Source of the DNA: Mesorhizobium helmanticense
GTDB taxonomy: Bacteria; Pseudomonadota; Alphaproteobacteria; Rhizobiales; Rhizobiaceae
Assembly: GCF_003034915.1 (NCBI RefSeq)
Contig: NZ_PZJX01000007.1
Coordinates: forward strand, 1-64,000
Direction of reading: 5' to 3'
Length of the DNA: 64,000 nt
Part shown: in pieces, positions 37,643 through 48,434 of the stretch
Numbering within the stretch: position 1 is the stretch's first letter
How the letters are laid out: each line of letters opens with the position of its first letter
Notes under the pieces: generated by a model
The model's database searches: none
What the model saw: only the letters and a program-made list of their open reading frames with translations
What the model was told of the DNA's origin: nothing
Translations under genes and position numbers: made by a program

Positions 37643-37671
37643 TTATAAAGATGCCTCGACGCTTCGCCAAG
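37643..37671 (-). promoter_or_regulatory. Predicted promoter of the ABC exporter leader
   Basis: On the minus strand CTTGGC (37671-37666) and TTATAA (37648-37643) are separated by 17 bases. The start would be near 37636, giving a leader of about 270 bases. Confidence 0.5.
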
Positions 37672-37746
37672 ATAGCGGCCGAGCGAAACGGCATCTGGTC
37701 CAAACAGTGAGACGATTTTGCAACAATCGCGGGTTGTGCCGCTAGC

Positions 37747-38166
37747 TCAGCCTGCCGGGATGCGGTCGAGCCGCATGTATCGGCCATCGGTGGACGGCTT
37801 GAAGCCGAGCTTTTCATAGACCGCATGGGCGTCGTTGGTCGCCAGGCTCCAGTGCGTGACCGTCTTGCAGTCCGGATGATCGATAAGTGCCTGGACAAGC
37901 CGCGTGCCGATCCCGCGCCCGCGATGCCCGGGCCAGACGATGATGTCGGCAAGATAGGCAAACACCGTGCGGTCGGTGATCGCCCGGCCGAAGCCGACCT
38001 GTCTGCCGCCGAGGTAAGCGCCGGCGCAGAGCGAATTGGCAAAGGCGCGGCGGTGCGTTTCGTCGCTGCGCCCGGTGCCCCAGTAGCTCGCCATCAACAG
38101 GTCGGAGGTCGCCCGGAAGTCGATCCGCGACACGTCGAAGCTGATCTCGCAGTCAGGCACGACCAC
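37747..38166 (-). CDS. GNAT family N-acetyltransferase
   Basis: A 139-residue GNAT protein. The acetyl-CoA binding motif A is clear at about residues 75-95 (IVWPGHRGRGIGTRLVQAL), followed by VYEKLGFKP, the usual motif B. The beginning (ISFDVSRIDF) is the typical first strand. The start is a GTG at 38166 or 38160; no ATG is available without running into the intergenic repeat. The substrate is unknown. It lies 59 bases downstream of nadE on the same strand, separated by a palindromic repeat. Confidence 0.85.
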   Translation of the reverse strand: MVVPDCEISFDVSRIDFRATSDLLMASYWGTGRSDETHRRAFANSLCAGAYLGGRQVGFGRAITDRTVFAYLADIIVWPGHRGRGIGTRLVQALIDHPDCKTVTHWSLATNDAHAVYEKLGFKPSTDGRYMRLDRIPAG

Positions 38167-38179
38167 TATCTTTGCTTGA

Positions 38180-38224
38180 GCATGATCTTGTCCGAAAACC
38201 GGATTCCACTTTTCGGGGTCATGC
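38180..38224. repeat. Rhizobial palindromic element between nadE and GNAT
   Basis: GCATGATC at one end faces GGTCATGC at the other, with CCGAAAACCGGA and CACTTTTCGG in the middle. It is a well-preserved copy of the palindromic element common between rhizobial genes. It ends one base before the nadE stop codon. Confidence 0.75.
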
Positions 38225-38225
38225 C

Positions 38226-39908
38226 CTAGCCCCGATCCCGAAATCGGTTGGTGATGGGATAGCGGCGGTCGCGGCCGAAATTCTTCCTGGTGATCTTCAC
38301 ACCGGGCGCCGCCTGCCGGCGCTTGTATTCGGCGATATAGAGCAGGTGCTCGACGCGCGTCACCGTCGCCCGGTCGTGGCCGCGCGCGACGATATCGTCG
38401 ACGCCCATCTCTTGCTCGACCAGACACTCCAATATGTCGTCCAGCACCGGATAGGGCGGCAATGAATCCTGGTCGGTCTGGTTCTCGCGCAGTTCCGCCG
38501 ACGGCGCCTTGTCGATGATGTTCTTCGGGATCACCTCGCCGGAAGGACCCAGCGCGCCCGGCGGCACATGCGAATTGCGCCAGCGCGACAGCGCATAGAC
38601 CTGCATCTTGTAAAGGTCCTTGATCGGATTGAAGCCGCCATTCATGTCGCCATAGAGCGTGGCGTAGCCGACCGACATCTCGCTCTTGTTGCCGGTGGTG
38701 ACGACCATCGAGCCAAACTTGTTGGAGATCGCCATCAGTATGGTGCCGCGCGCGCGGCTCTGCAGGTTTTCCTCGGTGATGCCTTCCTTGGTGCCCTCGA
38801 AAAGCTGCGTCAGCGTGTGCAAAAATCCCTCGACCGGCTCGAAGATCGGCACGATGTCGTAACGGCAGCCAAGAGCGCGAGCGCAATCCTCGGCATCCTT
38901 CAGCGAATCCTTGGAGGTATAGCGATAAGGCATCATCACGGCGCGCAGCCGTTCCTCGCCCAGCGCATCAACGGCAAGGGCGGCGCAGATCGCCGAATCG
39001 ATACCGCCGGAAAGGCCGAGAACGACATTCTTGAAGCCGTTCTTGTTGACGTAGTCGCGCAAGCCCAACATGCAGGCGCGGTAGTCCGCCTCCTCCCTTT
39101 CCGGGATCTTCGACATCGGCCCTTCGGAGCAGACCCAGCCGTCAGAAGTCCTCTTCCAGGTGGTGACGTCGACCGCCTCCTCGAACTGGCTCATCTGGAA
39201 GGCCAGCGTCTTGTCGGCACCTATGGCAAACGAGGCGCCGTCGAAGATAAGCTCATCCTGGCCGCCAAGCTGGTTGGCGTAGATAATCGGCAAACCGCAT
39301 TCGATGACCTGGCGGATGACGACCTGATGGCGCACGTCGATCTTGGCGCGGTAGTAGGGCGAGCCGTTCGGCACCAGCAGGATCTCTGCCCCGCTCTCGG
39401 CCAGTGTTTCGCAGACAGCGACATCGCCCCAGATGTCTTCGCAGATCGGGATGCCGAGCCGCACGCCGCGGAAATTGACCGGCCCCTGGAGCTCAGGCCC
39501 GGCTTGAAAGACGCGCTTTTCGTCGAACTCGCCATAGTTCGGCAAATCGAGCTTGTAGCGCTCGGCAAGGATCTTGCCGCCATCGGCAAGAATGATCGAG
39601 TTGTGCGTGCCGCTCTTGCGCTTCAGCGGCGTGCCGATAATGACGCCCGGGCCGCCGTCGGCGGTGTCGTTGGCAAAGTCCTGCGCCGCCCGCTCGCATG
39701 CCTTCAGGAAGGTCGGCTTCAGCACCAGATCCTCAGGCGGATAGCCGGCGAGGAAGAGTTCCGTGAACAGCACGAGGTCCGCGCCCTGGCGGCCGGCATC
39801 CGCCCTCGCCTCGCGCGCCTTGGCGAGATTGCCTGATATGTCGCCGACCGTCGGGTTGAGCTGGGCGACGGCGATGCGCAGGATATCGGGGGCGGTCTTC
39901 TTGGTCAT
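38226..39908 (-). CDS. nadE: Glutamine-dependent NAD(+) synthase
   Basis: A 560-residue two-domain enzyme that makes NAD from nicotinate adenine dinucleotide, ATP and glutamine. The N-terminal nitrilase-type glutaminase has Glu in LFTELFLAGYPPEDL, Lys in YKLDLPNYG and the nucleophile Cys in ICEDIWGD. The C-terminal synthetase has the P-loop LGLSGGIDSA and the GNKSEMSVGY loop. The ATG at 39908 is preferred over an upstream in-frame ATG that overlaps a 20-base palindrome. It is probably co-transcribed with the GNAT gene. Confidence 0.95.
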   Translation of the reverse strand: MTKKTAPDILRIAVAQLNPTVGDISGNLAKAREARADAGRQGADLVLFTELFLAGYPPEDLVLKPTFLKACERAAQDFANDTADGGPGVIIGTPLKRKSGTHNSIILADGGKILAERYKLDLPNYGEFDEKRVFQAGPELQGPVNFRGVRLGIPICEDIWGDVAVCETLAESGAEILLVPNGSPYYRAKIDVRHQVVIRQVIECGLPIIYANQLGGQDELIFDGASFAIGADKTLAFQMSQFEEAVDVTTWKRTSDGWVCSEGPMSKIPEREEADYRACMLGLRDYVNKNGFKNVVLGLSGGIDSAICAALAVDALGEERLRAVMMPYRYTSKDSLKDAEDCARALGCRYDIVPIFEPVEGFLHTLTQLFEGTKEGITEENLQSRARGTILMAISNKFGSMVVTTGNKSEMSVGYATLYGDMNGGFNPIKDLYKMQVYALSRWRNSHVPPGALGPSGEVIPKNIIDKAPSAELRENQTDQDSLPPYPVLDDILECLVEQEMGVDDIVARGHDRATVTRVEHLLYIAEYKRRQAAPGVKITRKNFGRDRRYPITNRFRDRG

Positions 39909-39969
39909 GCCTGCTGACTTAGCGCGGCAAAATTCGTCGGGCAATGCCGTTCGCTTGGACCACCCGGAT

Positions 39970-39989
39970 CGAATGACATATGTCATTCG
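39970..39989. promoter_or_regulatory. 20-base perfect palindrome upstream of nadE
   Basis: CGAATGACATATGTCATTCG is self-complementary over all 20 bases. It lies 62-81 bases before the nadE start, in the 111-base gap after the glycosylase gene. No T-tract follows, so it is not a terminator. It looks like an operator for a dimeric repressor. Confidence 0.6.
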
Positions 39990-40019
39990 TGTCCTAATCG
40001 ATCGAGTATCGATCGTGTC

Positions 40020-40733
40020 CTATTCGCCCATATATTCCCGCAGCGACTCCGGCGAGTGGTTCTCGCCGATCGACATTGCCAGGATGCGCGAAATATGCCG
40101 GCGCGGTAGCCGCGTTTGCGCCACCCAGGCGTTGATCTGAGCCTGGATCTTGTCGAGGTCCCTCTTCGAACTTGGGCTTTCGGCGATGTCGAGGCCGGCG
40201 TCTCGCAATGCGGCCGCCATGTCGGCGGAGATGATGAAGGCATCCCATTCCAGCCAGCGCAGGAAATACTGGCCGGTGTTGCCTCCGAGCCGGCTGCCGT
40301 GCTTGCCGAGATAGGCCATCAGTCCGACCTGGTCGTCCGCCGGCCAGTCGGCGAGAAATCTGCCGAAGCCGCCATGCTCCTTCGACACCCGCTCGACAAA
40401 GGCAGCGTTGTCGCGAACGGATCTGATCTTCTGCGGGTTGCGCACGATGCGCTGGTCGGAGGCCAGGTCGTGCCAGAAATCATCGGGCTGGAACAATAGC
40501 CGCTTCGGCTCGAAGCGAAGAAAAGCCTCTTCGAATCCGGGCCATTTCTGCTCGATGACACGCCAGACGAAGCCGGCGGCGAAAACACGCTCGGCCATGG
40601 TCGACAGGATCCGGTCGTCGGTAATGTCAGCCACCGCCGCGTTGTCGGGCATCGGGCCCAGCAGCGACGCCAGCGCTGCTTCACCGCCCTTGCGTTTTGC
40701 CGCGCGGGCGCGGATTTTCGCGAAATCGGGCAT
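40020..40733 (-). CDS. DNA-3-methyladenine glycosylase I-like protein
   Basis: A 237-residue protein of the Tag-like HhH superfamily. The FAAGFVWRVIEQKWPGFEEAF helix region (written here across its helix) and IRSVRDNAAFV match the family core. Tag excises 3-methyladenine from DNA. The Zn-binding cysteines and histidines of E. coli Tag are not evident, so this is a divergent branch whose activity is uncertain. It is followed on the strand by nadE after 111 bases. Confidence 0.75.
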   Translation of the reverse strand: MPDFAKIRARAAKRKGGEAALASLLGPMPDNAAVADITDDRILSTMAERVFAAGFVWRVIEQKWPGFEEAFLRFEPKRLLFQPDDFWHDLASDQRIVRNPQKIRSVRDNAAFVERVSKEHGGFGRFLADWPADDQVGLMAYLGKHGSRLGGNTGQYFLRWLEWDAFIISADMAAALRDAGLDIAESPSSKRDLDKIQAQINAWVAQTRLPRRHISRILAMSIGENHSPESLREYMGE

Positions 40734-40827
40734 CTGTTTCCATCCTCACGCCGCGCTTTTGACGGAACGGCATCTTCCTATATGGAAACGAGACTGCCAA
40801 GCCGATGCTTTTCTTATGGAGACATCC

Positions 40828-41388
40828 ATGAACAAGACCGTGCCCGAATTGGCCAACCGTTGGCTGGGGCTAGAACCGGAGAACTTAAGCGAACCTGAGA
40901 GGCGGGTGCTGCAGAGTGCGGTCGATCGCCAGCCGGTATCGCAGAACATCAACGACCTTGCCGGCACACAGAATGCAGGCGACCGGATCGCGGACGCCAT
41001 CGCCCGCGTCGGCGGCTCATGGACGTTCATCCTGTCCTTCATCGCCTTCCTGATTCTCTGGATCGGAGCCAATTGGTGGCTGCTGGGGCGCGATTCATTC
41101 GACCCTTACCCTTTCATTTTCCTCAATCTCGTCCTGTCGATGATCGCCGCCCTGCAGGCGCCGGTGATCATGATGTCGCAAAACCGCCAGGCCGCGCGCG
41201 ACCGCATCGACGCCGCGCACGACTACGAGGTCAATCTCAAGGCAGAGATCGAAATCATGGCATTGCATGAGAAGTTGGACGAACTGCGCCACAGCCAGAT
41301 CATCGGCATGCGCGACGAGATTGCGCAGATAGCCGAACAACTGAGGCGGATCGACGAACGGCTCGCTCCGCAGACATCGCCCTCATGA
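40828..41388 (+). CDS. DUF1003 membrane protein
   Basis: A 186-residue protein with two membrane helices at about residues 65-87 and 96-118, the conserved DUF1003 core (DRIADAIARVGGSWTF and NLVLSMIAALQAPVIMMSQ segments) and a C-terminal coiled coil. The ATG at 40828 has a GGAGA site upstream; an ATG four codons earlier is possible. Its stop overlaps the start of the DedA gene by 4 bases (ATGA), so the two are translationally coupled. The function is unknown. Confidence 0.85.
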   Translation: MNKTVPELANRWLGLEPENLSEPERRVLQSAVDRQPVSQNINDLAGTQNAGDRIADAIARVGGSWTFILSFIAFLILWIGANWWLLGRDSFDPYPFIFLNLVLSMIAALQAPVIMMSQNRQAARDRIDAAHDYEVNLKAEIEIMALHEKLDELRHSQIIGMRDEIAQIAEQLRRIDERLAPQTSPS

Positions 41389-41987
41389 CGGAGGTAATCC
41401 ATCATCTCATCGAGCAGTACGGGCTGATCGCCGTCTTTCTGGGCTGTGTCGCCGAGGGCGAGAGTGCTGCCATTCTTGGCGGATTTTTCGCGCATCAGCA
41501 CGTCTTCGGCTTTTGGCAGGCCTTTCTGGCGGCAGCCATGGGCGCCTTTGTCGGCGACACCTTCTTCTTCATCCTGGGAAGAAGCTTCGCCGACCACCCA
41601 TTCGTGATCAAGTTGAAAGGCCGGCCCGGCTTCAGCCATGCCTACCGTCTCGTCTCGAGCCATCCCAACATCTTCGTGCTGTCCAACCGCTACATCTATG
41701 GCATGCGTCTGGTCGGCGGCATCGCCGCCGGCTTCGCCAGCATACCGGTGGCGCGCTTCGTTATCCTCAACGCGATCTCTTCGTTGGTCTGGGCCGCGTT
41801 GTTCGGCACCGTCGGCTATGTCTTCGGACTGGGCGCCGAACGCATCGTCGGCCAGGCGCTGGCCCGTCACGAGCGGTTGCTGATCGCTCTGGCGATCGGG
41901 CTTGCCGTGGCCGGCCTGGCCTGGTTCGTCGCTCGTCACTTCGCCGGCAAGGAACGCGACAAGGATGCTAGAGCGTCAGACCGGTAG
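41385..41987 (+). CDS. DedA family membrane protein
   Basis: A 200-residue inner membrane protein of the DedA/SNARE-associated family. The typical core is present: GCVAEGESAAILGGFFA near the start, GDTFFFILGR, and the conserved Arg motif SNRYIYGMRLVGGIAAG. DedA proteins are thought to flip or scramble phospholipid or undecaprenyl phosphate and support membrane potential. It is coupled to the DUF1003 gene and overlaps dgkA by 12 bases at the 3' end. Confidence 0.9.
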   Translation: MTEVIHHLIEQYGLIAVFLGCVAEGESAAILGGFFAHQHVFGFWQAFLAAAMGAFVGDTFFFILGRSFADHPFVIKLKGRPGFSHAYRLVSSHPNIFVLSNRYIYGMRLVGGIAAGFASIPVARFVILNAISSLVWAALFGTVGYVFGLGAERIVGQALARHERLLIALAIGLAVAGLAWFVARHFAGKERDKDARASDR

Positions 41988-42335
41988 CCCCGTGATCCGC
42001 TCGATGATGGCGATGCCCCAGACGCCGGCAACGATCACCACCGAGATCAGCACCGCCAGTGAGCCGCAATCCTTGGCGAGCTGGATATCGACATTGAACT
42101 CCCGGCTGAAGGCGTCGCACGCAGCCTCGATACCGGTGTTCAGCACCTCGACCATGATCAAAAGCAGCACCGCGCCGATCAGCAAAGCATAGCCGCGCCA
42201 CGAGACCGAAACGAACCAGCCAAGCGGCAGGGCAAGCACCAGCAGCATGAGCTCCTGCTGAAAAGCCTTTTCGCTGGCGGCCAGTTTGCGGAACGCCCGT
42301 ACCGAATTGAAGAAAGCATCGATCAGCCGCTGCAT
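41976..42335 (-). CDS. dgkA: Diacylglycerol kinase
   Basis: A 119-residue integral membrane kinase with three membrane helices. The signature VEVLNTGIEAACD lies between helices 2 and 3, and the early FRQEL-like segment reads FQQELMLL. It recycles diacylglycerol released from membrane-derived oligosaccharide or lipid A modification. The ATG at 42335 gives the family's normal length. It overlaps the convergent DedA gene by 12 bases. Confidence 0.92.
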   Translation of the reverse strand: MQRLIDAFFNSVRAFRKLAASEKAFQQELMLLVLALPLGWFVSVSWRGYALLIGAVLLLIMVEVLNTGIEAACDAFSREFNVDIQLAKDCGSLAVLISVVIVAGVWGIAIIERITGLPV

Positions 42336-42413
42336 GCCCAATCCCCTTTCCGAATCACCGGCAGGGGATATCGCAATGGCCCGATCAATGGAATAAGGCG
42401 GCCTCTCCAAAAT

Positions 42414-42842
42414 TCATTCATCCGCGACCCTGAGCGACGGTGTCGACTTCTCGAATTGCGGCAGCCCGTCGTCGATAGCGTAGTAGTCGCCCTTGTCGCC
42501 GACGAAGATATGACATTCGCCTTGAAGCCCAGTCGGCCTGTCGAATGCTCCGGCCAGAACCGAGACATAGGCGTCCTCCCGCGGCTTCCAGAACAGCACC
42601 GAGCCGCATGTCTTGCAAAAGCCGCGCCTGGCAAACGACGACGCTTCATACCAGGTGATGCCCTCGGCGCCGGCGATCTCGATGTTTTCGTCGGAGACAT
42701 TGGTTGCAGCGTAGTAGTGCCCGCTCTGCTTGCGGCATTGCGAACAGTGACAGTAAATCACCCCGCGCAAGGGTCCGCGCGTCTTGAAGCGCACGGCGCC
42801 GCACAGGCACGAGCCGCTGTGATCGTCATCCATCGTGGTCAT
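42414..42842 (-). CDS. GFA family (CENP-V/GFA domain) protein
   Basis: A 142-residue protein with the glutathione-dependent formaldehyde-activating fold. The zinc ligands are seen as CLCGAV, YCHCSQCRK and FCKTCGS. Few members are true formaldehyde enzymes; most are uncharacterised. The ATG at 42842 places the first CxC motif near residue 12. It is monocistronic downstream of the DAHP synthase terminator. Confidence 0.85.
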   Translation of the reverse strand: MTTMDDDHSGSCLCGAVRFKTRGPLRGVIYCHCSQCRKQSGHYYAATNVSDENIEIAGAEGITWYEASSFARRGFCKTCGSVLFWKPREDAYVSVLAGAFDRPTGLQGECHIFVGDKGDYYAIDDGLPQFEKSTPSLRVADE

Positions 42843-42955
42843 CCATTGTGGTCTCCATTCGAAATCCTCATCGAAGACAGGATTCCAGTTTTGCAGCGGC
42901 TGCGCTGGAGCAAATACGACATTCAGCAGGCTACGCCGGGAAGCCATTCCCAAAC

Positions 42956-42983
42956 AAAAAAGCGCCGGATTTCTCCAGCGCCT
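42956..42983 (-). terminator. Rho-independent terminator of DAHP synthase gene
   Basis: GCGCCGGA (42962-42969) pairs with TCCAGCGC (42974-42981), one pair being G-T, around a 4-base loop. On the minus strand it is followed by TTTTTTG. It lies about 30 bases after the aroG-type stop. Confidence 0.8.
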
Positions 42984-43013
42984 TTTGATCCTGATTTTCG
43001 ATGGTGACTGAAA

Positions 43014-44387
43014 CTAGCCGTTGACGGCCTGCTTGTGCTGCACCGGATGGCTCTTCTTGAGCAGGTCCGACACAAGGAAGGCCAGTTCGATCGCCTGGTC
43101 GGCATTGAGGCGCGGGTCGCAATGGGTGTGGTAGCGATCCTGCAGCTCTTCGGCGGTGATGGCGCGGGCGCCACCGGTGCATTCGGTGACGTTCTTGCCG
43201 GTCATCTCGACATGGATGCCGCCCGGATGCGTGCCTTCGGCGCGGTGCACCTCGAAGAAGGTCTGTACTTCCTTCAGGATGCGGTCGAATGGCCGCGTCT
43301 TGTAGCCGGCGGCCTCGATGGTGTTGCCATGCATCGGATCGGACGACCACACCACGCTGCGGCCTTCCTTCTTCACCGCCCGCACCAATTTCGGCAGATG
43401 CTCGGCGACCTTATCTGAACCGAAGCGCGCGATCAGCGTCAGCCGACCGGGCTCGTTTTCCGGATTGAGCAGGTCGATGAGCTGCAAGAGGCCGTCCGGC
43501 GTCAGCGACGGGCCGCATTTCAGGCCGAGCGGGTTCTTGATGCCGCGGCAATATTCGACATGGGCATGGTCGGGCTGGCGCGTGCGGTCGCCGATCCAGA
43601 TCATGTGGCCCGACGTGGCGTACCAGTCGCCCGAGGTCGAATCGATCCGGGTCAGCGCTTCTTCGTAACCAAGCAGCAGCGCCTCATGGCTGGTATAAAA
43701 ATCTGTCTCGCGCAGCGCATAATTGGTCTCCGAGGTGATGCCGACGGCCTTCATGAAGTCCATCGTCTCGGTGATGCGGTTGGCGAGCGCACCGTATTTC
43801 TCGCCCTGCGGACTGTCGGACACGAAGCCGAGCATCCATTGATGCACATTCTCGAGGCTGGCATAGCCGCCCTGGGCGAAGGCGCGCAAAAGGTTGAGCG
43901 TCGCCGCCGACTGGCGGTAAGCCATCTCTTGCCGTGCGGGATCCGGAATACGCGACTTGGCGTCGAACTCGATGCCGTTGATGATGTCGCCGCGATAGCT
44001 GGGCAGTGTCACGCCGCCCTTGGTTTCGCTGTCGGACGAGCGCGGCTTGGCGAACTGGCCGGCGACACGGCCGACCTTCACCACCGGCTGCGCGCCGGCG
44101 AAAGTCAGCACGACGGACATCTGCAGGAAGACGCGGAAAAAGTCGCGAATATTGTCCGCGCCATGCTCGGCGAAACTCTCGGCGCAATCGCCACCCTGGA
44201 GAAGGAATGCGTCACCGGCAGCGACACTGGCAAGCTGCTTCTTCAGCTTGCGCGCCTCACCTGCAAAAACCAGCGGCGGAAAGGTGGCAAGCTGGGCTTC
44301 CGTGTTCTTCAGCGCATTGAGATCCGGATAGGCAGGAACCTGCTGGATCGGCTTTGCTCTCCAAGAATTCGGCGACCATTTCGTCAT
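43014..44387 (-). CDS. Class II 3-deoxy-7-phosphoheptulonate synthase
   Basis: A 457-residue type II (plant-like) DAHP synthase, the first enzyme of the shikimate pathway, condensing phosphoenolpyruvate and erythrose 4-phosphate. Family wording includes [19 protein letters not shown] at the start, [11 protein letters not shown], and SDPMHGNT near the C-terminus. The metal-site Cys is in the GGDCAE motif. It follows mfd on the minus strand but after 156 bases; a TAGAAT -10-like box near 44480 suggests its own promoter. A GC hairpin lies in the 5' leader. Confidence 0.95.
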   Translation of the reverse strand: MTKWSPNSWRAKPIQQVPAYPDLNALKNTEAQLATFPPLVFAGEARKLKKQLASVAAGDAFLLQGGDCAESFAEHGADNIRDFFRVFLQMSVVLTFAGAQPVVKVGRVAGQFAKPRSSDSETKGGVTLPSYRGDIINGIEFDAKSRIPDPARQEMAYRQSAATLNLLRAFAQGGYASLENVHQWMLGFVSDSPQGEKYGALANRITETMDFMKAVGITSETNYALRETDFYTSHEALLLGYEEALTRIDSTSGDWYATSGHMIWIGDRTRQPDHAHVEYCRGIKNPLGLKCGPSLTPDGLLQLIDLLNPENEPGRLTLIARFGSDKVAEHLPKLVRAVKKEGRSVVWSSDPMHGNTIEAAGYKTRPFDRILKEVQTFFEVHRAEGTHPGGIHVEMTGKNVTECTGGARAITAEELQDRYHTHCDPRLNADQAIELAFLVSDLLKKSHPVQHKQAVNG

Positions 44388-44543
44388 CGTTGCACCAACG
44401 CTGTTTCAAGCGGGCGCCATCGCCCGCCGTTCCGCCCCTATATGGGGATCGCGCTCCATACACGAAGCCGATTTCCTATTCTAGACCGGAATTGGCTGCC
44501 TGGCGAATGCGACAACACTGCGGAAAATACTGCGAGGCAAACG

Positions 44544-48041
<3,498 letters not shown>

Positions 48042-48054
48042 GGAATCAACGTTT

Positions 48055-48342
48055 TCAGAAATTCATTGCCCGGCGGGACGCCAGGATCTTTTGCAGGACG
48101 GCACAGTCGATGTCGGGCGGAACCGGGCGTTCGCCGGTGACCATGGGCAGGAATTCGGTGTCGGGAATGTCGAGGAGCCTCTCATATTGGTCGATTTCGT
48201 CGCCGGTCAAGGCGCCGATCTCGGCATCGGCGAAGCCACCGAGGATGAGGTCCATTTCGCGCATGCCACGATGCCAGGAGCGGAACAGAAGCTTGCGGCG
48301 ACGAGCATCGAGCCCCTCGCTTGATCGTCTCGTTCCCGTCAT
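48055..48342 (-). CDS. sdhE: FAD assembly factor SdhE (succinate dehydrogenase assembly factor 2)
   Basis: A 95-residue helical protein. The RGMREMDLILGGF motif, with its RGxxE core, is the SdhE signature needed for covalent FAD attachment to succinate dehydrogenase. The ATG at 48342 gives the family's usual length. It is divergent from recG and lies directly before mfd. Confidence 0.92.
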   Translation of the reverse strand: MTGTRRSSEGLDARRRKLLFRSWHRGMREMDLILGGFADAEIGALTGDEIDQYERLLDIPDTEFLPMVTGERPVPPDIDCAVLQKILASRRAMNF

Positions 48343-48434
48343 GGTGCCGCATCCTTGCCTGTCGCGGCGCATATAGCGTGGATAGAGGACGGTGTCAGCC
48401 TTGCGCTGCGGCTGTCGCGACATAAGCTGACATC

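Larger units (their letters stand above)
37366..37746 (-). other. Long 5' leader of the ABC exporter
   Basis: A 381-base gap between GNAT and the ABC exporter, both on the minus strand. It contains a promoter, a short upstream ORF, an alternative-pairing structure and a terminator-like hairpin, each listed separately. The opposite-strand open frame at 37410-37745 is not supported as a gene. Confidence 0.7.

Noticed and set aside
37410..37745. Plus-strand 111-codon open frame in the ABC leader region
   Set aside because: It lies opposite the leader structures, has no ribosome site or family, and its composition reflects the hairpins.
42855..42900. Sequence resembling the rhizobial palindromic element before the GFA gene
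   Set aside because: Only a short stretch (GACAGGATTCCAGTTTTG) is similar and no inverted arms remain.
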